This document shows positions 10,908 to 19,933 of a stretch of DNA of 26,624 nucleotides, piece by piece. The notes beneath the pieces were generated by a model that saw only the letters and a program-made list of their open reading frames with translations, was not told the origin of the DNA and did no database searches. The position numbers and the translations under genes are program-made. Numbering within the stretch: the first letter of the stretch is position 1; the number at the start of each line of letters is the position of its first letter. The stretch lies in NCBI GenBank assembly GCA_024811115.1, contig JAKOGH010001019.1, positions 1-26,624 of the forward strand. Direction: 5' to 3'. The stretch comes from Terana coerulea (Eukaryota > Basidiomycota > Agaricomycetes > Polyporales > Phanerochaetaceae).

Positions 10908-12717
10908 CTACAAGTTCTGACCCTTTAGCTTCCCTTCATTCACTTGCTCCTGCTCTTCTTCACTTTCAGTTTCTGAATTATTGTGCATGAGGTTAACAAG
11001 ATGTTGACATCTCGCAAGATAGGTAGGTGGATGATCCTCAGGCAATCCAGGTTCATCGCCAAATACGTTTTTGTTATAGTAGTCCATAAGGCTGCGAACT
11101 TGCTGGATGCTTCATTTCAAGGTTGCAAAGAGTGCTGAGATGATCAGTCCAGAAGTCAACGTAGAAATTGCCCTAAGGAGTCACAGTGGCAAATTCATGG
11201 TCATTTGAGAGAACAAAATAGTTCTGGATACAAATCTCTTGTAAGCAGAAGTGATACAGGAGGGCGTTCATGTACAATCATTGCAGCAAAGACAATCATA
11301 GGCGAAGTTATTTCGGTCAAGCCCCAGATTGTCCCATTTGTCTTTTTGGATCGAATTGGCTTGCTTGTCCTCAAAACAAGAGCTCCAGGACCCCAAAACC
11401 AAGTACAAGCATCTGCGGAAGCTTACAGTATTCGCTTTACATGCGACACCATGAGGAACATACTGACAAGTAATGATCCACGTAAGAACGCTTCGGAGTG
11501 AATCAGACTCAGTGGGATCATTCAGAATGCAACATCTTGGAGCAAAGCTATGACTTCGGGCATGCCTTTGCGAAGATCCTTATTATGAAAAGCAGTGTTG
11601 GTGATGCCAAAATGTTGGCATGGTTGAGAGCCACCTTCGCGATCGTATCGGCTCGTATAGATCGCATGCCGGCTAGAAACTGCAAGCAAACTTGTGAGTA
11701 ATACAGCATAAAGGGGTATACAGATGCGAACCTGCTTCTGAAACCATAACTTGTTGACTGATTTTAGTGCTTTCTTGGGCAAGCTGGCACAGATAAGCCG
11801 AGCATTCGTAGCACGGGTCTCGGGCCTGGCGAGCCTCTTCATCCTCGTCTTCTGGACCTGATTCAACACCGTCTATCCAGTCGAATAGGTTTTGCGAGAT
11901 CCAAGGGATGATTGTTACCCCGTGCACTTTCCCCACCGAAGAGCGAGCAACCGTGATGCAGTCTTGGTAGAACACCCAGGTTCATCGTCGTCTTCATCAT
12001 CTTCATCGTCTTCAGCTGCGGAATTGGTGTCATCAGCTTAGGGGTTGTTCATTTGTTTGCACTTGGTGCCGCCAGTGCATGCAAGAAGGTCTGCGTTCGT
12101 TCTGAACCTCTTGCAAAGTCTCGCGCGATTTTGAGGGCCTCATTCTGGAGTTGTTTGATCATCTTCTCGCCACGGAAATAAGCAAACAATACATTATGTG
12201 AAGGAACATTTGCACACCTTTTTATACTTGGCTGCCTGCGTGCTTTCCGACTGCGAGAGCTGTCTCTCGCTGTGGCCAGCCCTGAGCAGCCGGCCGGTTC
12301 TGTGTGTTGGCTGTATGCATCCTAGCTGCTGTTCCCGATGACTTCCCATTTCATGCCTGTTATGCTATTGAAAAAACTGCCAATATGCAATGTGAAACCA
12401 TGAACATACCTCAGTACTGGGAACCTGCCTCTTATGTGAGCCAGTTGCTCCCTCTTCCTCTTCTGCATCGGATTCTACCACTTGCATCTTCTGCTTCTTA
12501 CGAGGTGGCTTAGGTGGCGGAGTGTCTTCTCTTTCAGATTCCACTGGAGCCGGAGTTGCTTTTGCACCTGGCCTTCGTCCGCTTCCAAGAGGCTGGCGCT
12601 GTTGAGCAAGCTGTGCGGCTGGAACAGCTTGTGCCACAAGCTCCTTGAAGCGCCGGATGCTGTCTTCAAGAATGCAAGTTTACCAGTATTTTTCTTTCCA
12701 TTCTTTGGCTTAGACAT
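10908..12717 (-). pseudogene. Broken minus-strand gene with acidic tracts, family uncertain
   Basis: Reading right to left, an ATG at 12717 starts MSKPKNGKKNTGK. One frame shift later comes ILEDSIRRFKELVAQAVPAA, then a charged low-complexity stretch (TPPPKPPRKKQKMQ, ESDAEEEEG) resembling a nuclear localisation and acidic region. Another acidic run, EDDEDDEDDDEPG, lies near 11975-12015. It is followed in another frame by VHGVTIIPWISQNLFDWIDG and SAYLCQLAQESTKISQQVMV. A likely intron at about 11730-11690 leads into FLAGMRSIRADTIAKVALN. The last piece is SLMDYYNKNVFGDEPGLPED through HLVNLMHNNSETESEEEQEQ, ending in a stop at 10908-10910. The order of basic/acidic N-terminus and helical C-terminus recalls the basidiomycete DUF6532 proteins, but that is tentative. 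It is convergent with the Plavaka remnant and equally decayed, so the two may have arrived together. Confidence 0.5.
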
Positions 12718-13020
12718 GTCAGCTAGATGTTGTCAGAAAGAAAGCTGATCGCCAGTGATGGGTATATGCAGTGAGTCAAGCCTGAGCACAGGGCACAGCA
12801 AGTTTGGAGGTAAGCAGCAGAAACGAACCGAGAGAGCATAAGACACCACCAGACAAGAAGAATTGGAGTGAAGCAGCAAAGAGCGGCCTAGTCATGAACT
12901 CGGTGAGGAGTAGAGTCAGACGCGTGAATGAGAGGCAGTGCTTTTGCGCGCTGGCGGGCCACGTCGTGCTAAAGCGTCAGCGCGTGGTATATAGCCATAA
13001 AACGTTACTGGGAACTTAAA

Positions 13021-13080
13021 GTGGTTTGGTGTAGTTGGTAAGTCGTGTGGTTTCAAGGTAATTTCCAGAGTTCGAATCCC
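13021..13080 (+). repeat. Pol III box pair, probable tRNA-derived SINE head
   Basis: TGGTGTAGTTG at 13027-13037 fits the A-box consensus TRGYNNARNNG exactly, and GTTCGAATC at 13070-13078 fits the B-box GWTCRANNC exactly, 43 bases apart. That is tRNA-like spacing. The flanking bases do not fold into a proper T-stem or acceptor stem, so this is not a functional tRNA gene. A tRNA-derived SINE or an old tRNA pseudogene explains it better. The 3' body and tail of a SINE were not delimited. Confidence 0.45.
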
Positions 13081-13649
13081 TTGTTGAGTATTTCATTAAT
13101 GATAACAGTGTGACTTGCAATTCATACTGATGGCCGAGTAAGTAGTAGAGCACAAGTTTGGTGGCAAGGCAGTAAGATGGAAAAGCGAGCCCAGAGCAAA
13201 TGTTTTGCCCTGGTGGCATCTGCCTGAGTGCTCAGTGCTCATAATGTCTTCGGTATGCCTTATCATCTATCATAATCCTCATAGTATGCCTTATAGCTGG
13301 TCATAATTGTTCGGTGATGTGCTTATAATCGCACTCGAGGTGATTATGAATGATTATGAACTATAGACCGGGTGATTATAACCCAATAACCAGATGATTA
13401 TGAGCTAATGTGACTCTGCTGACAATCTTATAATACATTATAAACCCTCTCGGAGCATTTCGGGCAATATGAACATTATATTTGCTGATAAGTACATATA
13501 ATCCTACCCGGTGGTTTTCCCCGACATAGGGCTATCACAAAACTCTAATACTCACCTGCTAGGAATGCTTTGAGGGGTTGGAGAGAGCAGGGGACTTTGA
13601 GTAAAGCAAGTAGAGGAGATATGAATCAACGATGTTGTTGAGTCTGAGG
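13081..13649. other. A/T-rich non-coding stretch with repeated GATTATGA-type words
   Basis: No gene is recognisable. Between 13250 and 13460 the words 'gtatgccttat' (twice) and 'gtgattat'/'gattatga' (at least four times), plus TTATAAT/ATTATAA, recur in both orientations, giving a weakly palindromic texture. The part from about 13500 to 13649 may be the transcribed side of the LTR-like segment that follows. Confidence 0.4.
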
Positions 13650-14052
13650 TGTTAGCCCTCAGACCAGCCTCTTTATATACATGTGTAGAGGGACCCCAGA
13701 CACTATCTAAGTCCTCCAATACCATGTGCTGACTGATACAGTCAGGTGATCCATGACTAAGGCTCTAGAGCATACCGCCTCTAACTCCCTTATCGGATCC
13801 GGACCTAGCTATTATGCTAACATCAACACTATCTAGATGTCCTAATCTAGCTACTGTACACTACCAGTACACGATGTCATAGTAACCTCATAGTGAGGTC
13901 ATAGTCTAGAACAAATCCAGAACTGAGTCCATGATCCTGTGTCCGTATGAGGCATATCCTGATAACCATGCGTCCGTCGCATGGCCAACTGATCAGCATC
14001 TTGTAACGCTGTTGTGACGACTGGGTAACATGTCCCGTGACTTGATGTTACA
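13650..14052 (-). repeat. LTR-like segment (possible solo LTR, minus orientation)
   Basis: On the minus strand the segment starts TGTAACATCAAG at 14052 and carries a strong TATATAAAG box at about 13681-13671. GGGCTAACA at its far end gives an imperfect TGT...ACA pair. A pyrimidine-rich leader with a GTGAGT splice-donor-like word lies beyond (near 13550). This is the layout of an LTR promoter. No flanking target duplication was found (TGAGG versus CTCTA), so the right-hand boundary may be wrong, or it may be only part of an LTR. Confidence 0.35.
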
Positions 14053-14141
14053 CTCTAAGCGCTGTAGACTAGCGCTGAGGGAAATTTATGACAAGGGCAA
14101 TTAGACAAGCAGGGCACACCAGTTTCACCGGCTATCGGCTA

Positions 14142-14922
14142 GAGATGATGAGACCTTGAATAGGCTGCGAAAATTCAGTCGCTTGAGCAGGATGGCAGAT
14201 CATATTGTAGTGAAACAGACCCATGGTGAATACTATATCTTGAGGTGTGTGCGGTGCGCTGTTCTCTGCCCACTGGCTACCTATAACGCATGTGAATAAC
14301 CACCCACTAATCTCTCACGCATTCTTAAATATATCATGACACTGCCTTATGCATAATGGGCACCTCTGTACAGAAGTGAAGCACAGCGCAGCTGGTCGCT
14401 GTCGGATGCAACAAACACAGCCCGATAAATGCACGTGATGATATGATGGGATCAAACAGGAACACCTGCAACCACCCGCCCGGTAGTAGCAGATAGTCTC
14501 CTGGGGCAAACAGCGAACACAACAGGTCAACCTACACTTTGGGCTACGGATACGCTGTTAAGCGTCTGCTACTACCAGGGCGGGTGGTTATAGGTGTTCC
14601 TGTTTGATCCCATCATATCATCACGTGCATCTATCAAGCTATATTTGTCGCGTCCGACACAGTCGCGACTCAGTTGTGTTGTGCTTCATTTCTGTACAGA
14701 GGTGCCCATTATGCATAGCAGGAGTATCACAAGACAGTTAAACATGCATGAGGGATTAGTGGGTGGTTATTCCACATACCTCATAGGTCGATGTGGGTAG
14801 AGAACAGTGTGCCACACACTTCAAGATATAATATTCATCATGGGTCTGTCTCACTACAAAATCACCTGCCATCCTGCTCAAGCGATTGAAATTTCACAGC
14901 CTATCCAAGGTCTCATCATCTC
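14142..14922. repeat. 780-bp inverted repeat (fold-back) with about 350-bp arms
   Basis: The left arm (14142-14492) is the reverse complement of the right arm (14566-14922) over nearly its whole length. Shared blocks include 'gagatgatgagacctt', 'cttgagcaggatggca', 'ataaccacccactaat', 'gcataatgggcacctctg' and 'gatgatatgatgggatcaaa'. The arms have diverged by substitutions and small indels. The 73-bp spacer plus the inner arm edges (14495-14574) form a third, inverted copy of part of exon 1 of the nearby minus-strand gene (15419-15499). Such a structure would form a long hairpin. Confidence 0.9.
14495..14574. repeat. Inverted copy of part of exon 1 of the 14968-15517 gene
   Basis: These 80 bp lie at the centre of the fold-back. 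They match the reverse complement of 15419-15499, including 'ttgggctacggatacgctg' and 'acagcgaacaca', with several substitutions. The fold-back therefore encloses a gene fragment. Confidence 0.85.
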
Positions 14923-14967
14923 GGCAGGAGTATACTGGCCAGGACTGGGATATAAGAGCTCGACCAG

Positions 14968-15517
14968 TCAGACCAACTCATCCGCCCTGAGCATCCGCGC
15001 AGCAACCTCCAAGAAAGTGTAAAATAGCAGCAGCGTGGCAGCGAGCCATAGGAAGAATGAACTTCCCACAGCATAAAAGCCCAGGGCCAAATGACAAAAC
15101 GGCCGAATGGTGAGAAGCCTTCGTAGGTCGGCATCCAAGATCCTGTCGAAAGGATCGTCTTCCGAAGCCCTCTCAGTTGACGTGCGATGGTGATGAAGGC
15201 TGAGGTGGTGGAGCACCTAGTGGAAAGTTACCTGTGTGTAAGCTGTAGAAGCCATCTTGCGGGTTGAAAGAGCCCTGCATGGTGGGGGCACGATAAGAGC
15301 AGAGCGAGAAATGCATGGGTAAATGCGTGAATATTCCCGGGCGTCTAACATACCAAATCCAGCAAAACACGTCCAAATCCTGGAACGCCTCATACGACCC
15401 CTGCGTCAAAATACAGACTAGTAGCAGACACTTAACAGCGTATCCGTAGCCCAAAGCGCAGGTTGACCCACTGTGTTCGCTGTCTGCCTCGGAGAGACTA
15501 CGAGCGAGGAGCTGCAC
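14968..15517 (-). CDS. Predicted small membrane protein, three exons
   Basis: My exons, in transcription order, are 15517-15354, 15274-15232 and 15171-14968. They join in phase to about 136 residues. The first intron is GTATGT...GCAG and the second GTAACT...GAG. Exon 1 has a hydrophobic run (YAVKCLLLVCILTQG, then DVFCWIW), exon 2 is short, and exon 3 has an acidic start (SEDDPFDRILDADL) followed by a long hydrophobic segment (LALGFYAVGSSFFLWLAATL, continuing LLFYTFLEV). I expect two or more membrane helices. No family is recognised. The start lies in the first bases of repeat B', so the N-terminus is uncertain. It is divergent from the PIG-U fragment at 15749. The stop at 14968 sits just outside the fold-back, and the fold-back arms may hold a displaced further exon, so this could be a truncated gene. 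Confidence 0.5.
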
Positions 15518-16016
15518 TATTCACGCTACTGCGACCAGTCATCACTCACCATTGCCACGACGCCTGGCAGCCATCATCTGTCTGCTTCCTTTCCAGCTCA
15601 AACATCTTTTGATGACACCACTCGCTCTTTTTAATCTATAACTCATCTACTACAAGTGACACTTCCGGCTTCACTATGCACTCAACTGCCATCCCGTCGG
15701 ACTCAGCATCTCCCACGCGCACGACTTTTCAGCGTGGACTAGCTCGCCATGGATGTCGATTTTGACATCTCGTTTCCGTGCTCGTTCTCGGACTTCTTCT
15801 TCGCTTTTGTGCACCTGCCTGAGCCGCTTAAGCAGGACCACCAACTCTCGTCTCTGCTGACATCCTATCCATGCTGTTGGTACCGCTCATTACACAAACT
15901 TTGCTATGTTTTTCATTCAGTGTACCAGTACAGGAAGGAGTCTATCTGTTTAGCCACGGCATTAGTCCGTACTCAGGCGGTTTGTTCAGACACATAAGCA
16001 CACCCTCCTTGTCAAT
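15504..16016. repeat. Repeat B', right copy of the PIG-U 5' region
   Basis: This is the same-orientation copy of 327-850. It includes the leader ('cttttcagcgtgg'), the ATG context and the first two PIG-U exons with the intron between them, and it ends after 'ccttgtcaat'. Together with A' at 6101-6386 it reconstitutes the A-B order of the left copy, but the halves are 9.1 kb apart. Confidence 0.85.
15749..15993 (+). pseudogene. Truncated PIG-U copy (exons 1-2 only)
   Basis: Exon 1 (15749-15875) and exon 2 (15929-15993) correspond to 580-709 and 763-827. The GTTGGT donor and CCAG acceptor are kept and the joined frame stays open, reading LPEPLKQDHQLSSLLTSY and then LQEGVYLFSHGISPYSGG. Exon 1 is one codon shorter than in the intact gene. 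At the end of exon 2 the donor GTAAGC has become ATAAGC, and homology ends about 20 bp later, so the remaining six exons are missing. Read-through would add about 13 residues before a stop near 16034. A product of this size could not form the multi-pass transamidase subunit. Confidence 0.85.
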
Positions 16017-19000
16017 CTACAATCACACGGCGTGAATGCCGCGAGTGGAGTGGTGCCGACTGAGTTCATCATACGCCCTGGCCGGTCGAGTGAAGGTCGC
16101 ATAGTATCTGTTGTCCTGCGGAAGACGACGGCGGCCTGTTTCTGTGCAACGTGGTGAAGCGTGCACTGGCGGCTGAAGAGCAGGAGAAGATATGATGAGA
16201 ATAAAGAGCTGCGTGGGGATAAGGACCTTGCAAAGGAGCCAAAGCCAGGAGACGCGAGCTGGGAAGGCCTTGAAGCTTGAGGTGCCTATTTCGAACGGGA
16301 GGAAAGGACGACGTCAAGCGCGACAGAGAGCCAGTCATCATGATCTTCAATTGGGACGTCCAGCTAAACGTGGCAGCAAAACTGGCTCCATCCCACAGCT
16401 GCTTTTGTTTGCAATAGCGAATAACCGCGGATCTTCAGTTGAGAAAAATGTTCAACGCATGGGGCGAGACTGGACAGAGCAAAAATAGGATGGCGCCCAT
16501 TGACAATATGCGTCGGCATTGGTACAACGTCAGAGCAGGCGACAAGCTGTAGCTGAGAATTGATAATGGCAACGCTACAGCCTTCAGCGACAATACTACG
16601 AACTCCCGTCGACTGATGATGCTCGACTCAAAGTGAGCGCAGTGTGGAGTTGGACCACAAGCGTAAATCGCTGAGGTCAGAGCCGCCGGTAGGGCGGGAC
16701 CAAAGGGCACCGTTTGTCCGTTTGTCCAGAGATCCTGTGCCTGCTAGATTATATGCGGACACCATTTGTAAAGTAGGATGTGCCAGCAATTATAAGCTCG
16801 CGATGCAGGCAGAAGATAGACCTATTCCAAGGGAGGAGTAGCACTGATGGCATACTAGCCTCGCCTACACAGACAACAAGGTGCAGAGTTAAGAGCGAAA
16901 TGACCTCCAAGCGAGTGAGAATATCGGAAACGCTCTGTTGAGGCTTGTCAGTATTAACCGCAACACTAGTTTTGTTCAAGCGACCTGCCAAGAGCTCAAG
17001 CCAAGGAGCGCTTAACTTATCATGACCAGTGCTAATCAATAAATACGCAATTATATACACTTATGTATTGGGTACAAACAGAGTAGTCGAAAGGAGCAGC
17101 GTTACCAGCAGATTGGGCGAGTTGTCGGCCAAGACTGCTTCGTGCTCTGCATACACTAAGGTTGTCGACTTGATTGACCATGTTCTCATTCATGCGCGAA
17201 GGCGATCCTTATGGTCAGAAAGAGAGGCATCAAGCCGCCAGATCCGCTATTGGCAATGGCAGCCCTGGAGAAGGAGATCAAGAAGGCGATGGGGACATCT
17301 TGAAGATGGGATGTTAGCGATGATACGCTGGTAAGCGCCCTGAGCGCGGAAACCCCAGAAATTGCCTTTTCGTCACCACGCTCTATGATCGCTCTAGGAC
17401 CCCGGACACCACCGAAGCCCCGAGCCATTGACTTCCCGAACTACTCTCCCGAGATATCTTGTAACGGCGCCCCTCCGTCACGTCAGTCCAGAGCCTGTGC
17501 AGTCCTCACAACAGGCAGTGCAGTCACCAGTCCGAAAGATGCGGGCCACGTCAACCCCGGCGAGCTCCTGCCCTGGACTTAGGCACGTCACCTAACTACG
17601 ACCAAGACAGTGACACTGCGTTGTGCGCCCGCCAAGTCTTTCCCGCTGAGGCGCACGGACGGTACCTGACTGGTCCGCACCGTGTTTCATAGGTGCTCGG
17701 TGCCTGTGTGGCGCACGGCATATCCTTGGTTAGTGTATCCCGACTCGGTCTTTCCTTATCCGTACCACTTTTGTATCCAAACCACTCCTTTATTCTCTCT
17801 CGCGGTCCATTAGCTCTGGCTGTTAGGTACCGAGCCCGTATAAATACTCTGTACATACTTTCTGCAAATACAAGTTACCTTTCCCTCTTCGCCCCGCTAC
17901 GCGTTAAGACTACAAGTCCACGGTGCTTCTTAGGTATCCCGCACTCGTCTAGTATTCGTCTCGCTCGTTGGCTGTGTGGTCTGACTCAACGTCGGAGTCT
18001 TGCCCTCCCTCGTACGTCGTCCCCGAAGTCTCTCAGCTCTCTGTCTCCGTTACAGACCTCACTCCGACCGTTACCTCCCCGAGGTCTTCGGTCCGACTCC
18101 TGCTGGCACTTCGGCTGCAGAGTTGAAGTGACGTCCCACTCACACATAAAACCGCTCCCGACTCGGTGCTTTGGCCCGAGCCCGCTGTCTGTTGGGTTAG
18201 GGTTAGGTGATCGCCACCGAGGCGTGATGCAGCGTGTCGGCTGACGGTGTCAGCCAGCGACAGAAGTAGGACCCACGTCCAACAGATAACTGCATGTCGC
18301 GTCTTGCCACGTTCGCTTGGCAGACACCATCTCCGAGTCCTGTAGGCGAGAGGGGTGCAGCACGGACAGGTCGTGTTGCTGAAGTAAATATCGTCGGATT
18401 AGACGGCACTATCGTGGGCGAGAGCTGCAGCAGCGTGGAAGTGAGGAAACGAAGATATGCACGAACCTAGATGCTACTGCTGAGTCGAGAGCAAAGATGA
18501 CGAAAGAGAGTTGAGGATAGGCGAGCTCAAGGCTCGATGTCCTCGAGGTGTGGGCTCGAGTGGGAACCCATTTGTGTTTGGATTTCTGGACAATACATGT
18601 CCGTAACTTTGTGTTTATTGTATGTAGATCTTGGTTGCTGGTAGCGAGACCATCTGCTGACGAGCAGTGAGCTATAGGGTGCGGACTATCTTTTTCTAGA
18701 CTCATAGGACCATGCATTGCAAGACCTCCACCGTACTATCCTCTAGTTCACCAGTTTCTGTTCGAGGAAAGCCAGATCGTCCTGGCTATGCTCTCCACCA
18801 TACGTGCTTGGAGTGAACTACGCTCATTGTAGGTAGTGAGTTTGAGAAGTTTGTAGAGCCGTAAGGAGAACAAATCTGACGATGCTGTAGCCGCGTGGTG
18901 GATTTTAGAGTTCCTGAGACACTTCTCTTCCAGAGTACAAGACAAAGTCCATATTTCTCGTGTGACCACTGCTCGGCAGGAACTGCTTCCAAACGGCAGA

Positions 19001-19418
19001 GGTGGGAAGAGTGGGATAAGGCAGCAGCCAGAGGCAGGATCTGTCGCGGCGAGGGACGTTGACCCATGAGCGAAGGATCTACGGGAATCACGAAGGTCAC
19101 AGTCGGTGGAGTTCAAGATCGCCACGAAGGGAGACAGAGCGTAGACGGTGCACTAGGTGACAGCCTTATTTGACGCGAATATCTGGTAAGGACCTGTGCA
19201 CAGATTTGAGCAGCAGTATTGTGCAGAAAGCTAAGACGTACCTGAGCCAGTAACCTATTGCACTCTACCCAGCCTCGAAACACCTCAATGTGCCTCACAG
19301 GTCGTGTAAAACGCCTGAATGATCGGAACGGGTGTTCAGACCAGTCGACGTGAGCTCACGCGCGTCGGAAGCTAGAAAGATGGTGAGCTAAAGGTCCACA
19401 AATCCATGATCGAAGATT
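16017..19418. other. Unassigned 3.4-kb stretch
   Basis: No convincing gene was recognised on either strand; open frames (for example 17693-18244 + and 18748-19125 -) lack motifs and sit in unusual composition. The region 17690-18250 looks promoter- or LTR-like: a GTATAAAT box at 17838-17845 followed by pyrimidine-rich sequence. Two perfect TTAGGG units lie at 18194-18207. A frame around 17229-17300 (PPDPLLAMAALEKEIKKAMG) looks protein-like but ends in a stop and cannot be extended. I see no tRNA or rRNA. Confidence 0.35.
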
Positions 19419-19933
19419 GTAAGCCCGCACAACATCCTTCCTTATTTGGACGTCACGTGAAGCTCGGTGCCAGCTACGACTTACCACTGGCAAGTATTTG
19501 GCACGTAAGCGCATGTAAATGGCCTCATAAAATTGTAGAAAATTTGTAAAGGCCCTCCGGGCTTAGAAACAATATTCCTGTACCCTAACCTCTAAACCAA
19601 CCCTAACCTAACCAAACCTAGACTCTAACAGCTAATCCCTAACCATTAACTCCGAACCAGCTAATCCGAACCAGCTAACCCAAACCCTAATGTCCAGTGG
19701 TGTTACAGGTCGCGCTACGCACAACGGAAGAGATGCACAGTGAAATAAAATAAAATATAAAAAGGAACAGTAAAAGCATTGTGCCAAGTTCAAACCCAGC
19801 GCCTCAGAATGACTATCTAACGGCGCCTAGCCGATAGTCTACAGCGACATATGAGCGTGGCAAGCGTTTAATGTATAGATTAAGCTCGGCATCGCGTGAC
19901 ATCCAAATAAGGAAGGATGTTGTGCGGGCTTAC
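19419..19933. mobile_element. 515-bp non-autonomous element with 39-bp terminal inverted repeats
   Basis: The ends are 39-bp inverted repeats with one mismatch. Each starts GTAAGCCCGCACAACATCCT and continues TCCTTATTTGGA before the mismatch and GTCACG. The interior has no open frame of note. It contains a degenerate CCCTAA-rich tract (19581-19692) and an A-rich AATAAAATA run near 19745-19762. No obvious target duplication flanks it ('gatt' left, 'tgtc' right). The long perfect ends and lack of coding capacity suggest a MITE, of a family different from the one at 6391. Confidence 0.75.
19581..19692. repeat. Degenerate CCCTAA (telomere-like) tract
   Basis: There are about ten imperfect copies of CCCTAA, CCTAACC, CTAATCC or CTAACC in the same orientation, for example 'accctaacctctaaacc' and 'aaccctaacctaacc'. 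It lies inside the 515-bp inverted-repeat element, so it need not mark an old chromosome end. A degenerate microsatellite within the element is an equal explanation. Confidence 0.6.

Noticed and set aside
17229..17582. A protein-like frame (PPDPLLAMAALEKEIKKAMG and, further on, PKPRAIDFPNYSPEI)
   Set aside because: The pieces are separated by stops at 17302 and 17341 without a convincing intron, and no family was recognised.
18748..19125. Two overlapping minus-strand frames of 104-125 codons
   Set aside because: Ser/Leu-rich translations without recognisable domain or splice structure; both frames of the same DNA look equally poor.
19775..19850. A tRNA-like stretch on the minus strand with 'ggtttgaacttgg'
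   Set aside because: The B-box match has two mismatches, the A-box fit is weak and the T-stem does not pair, so no tRNA or SINE is claimed.
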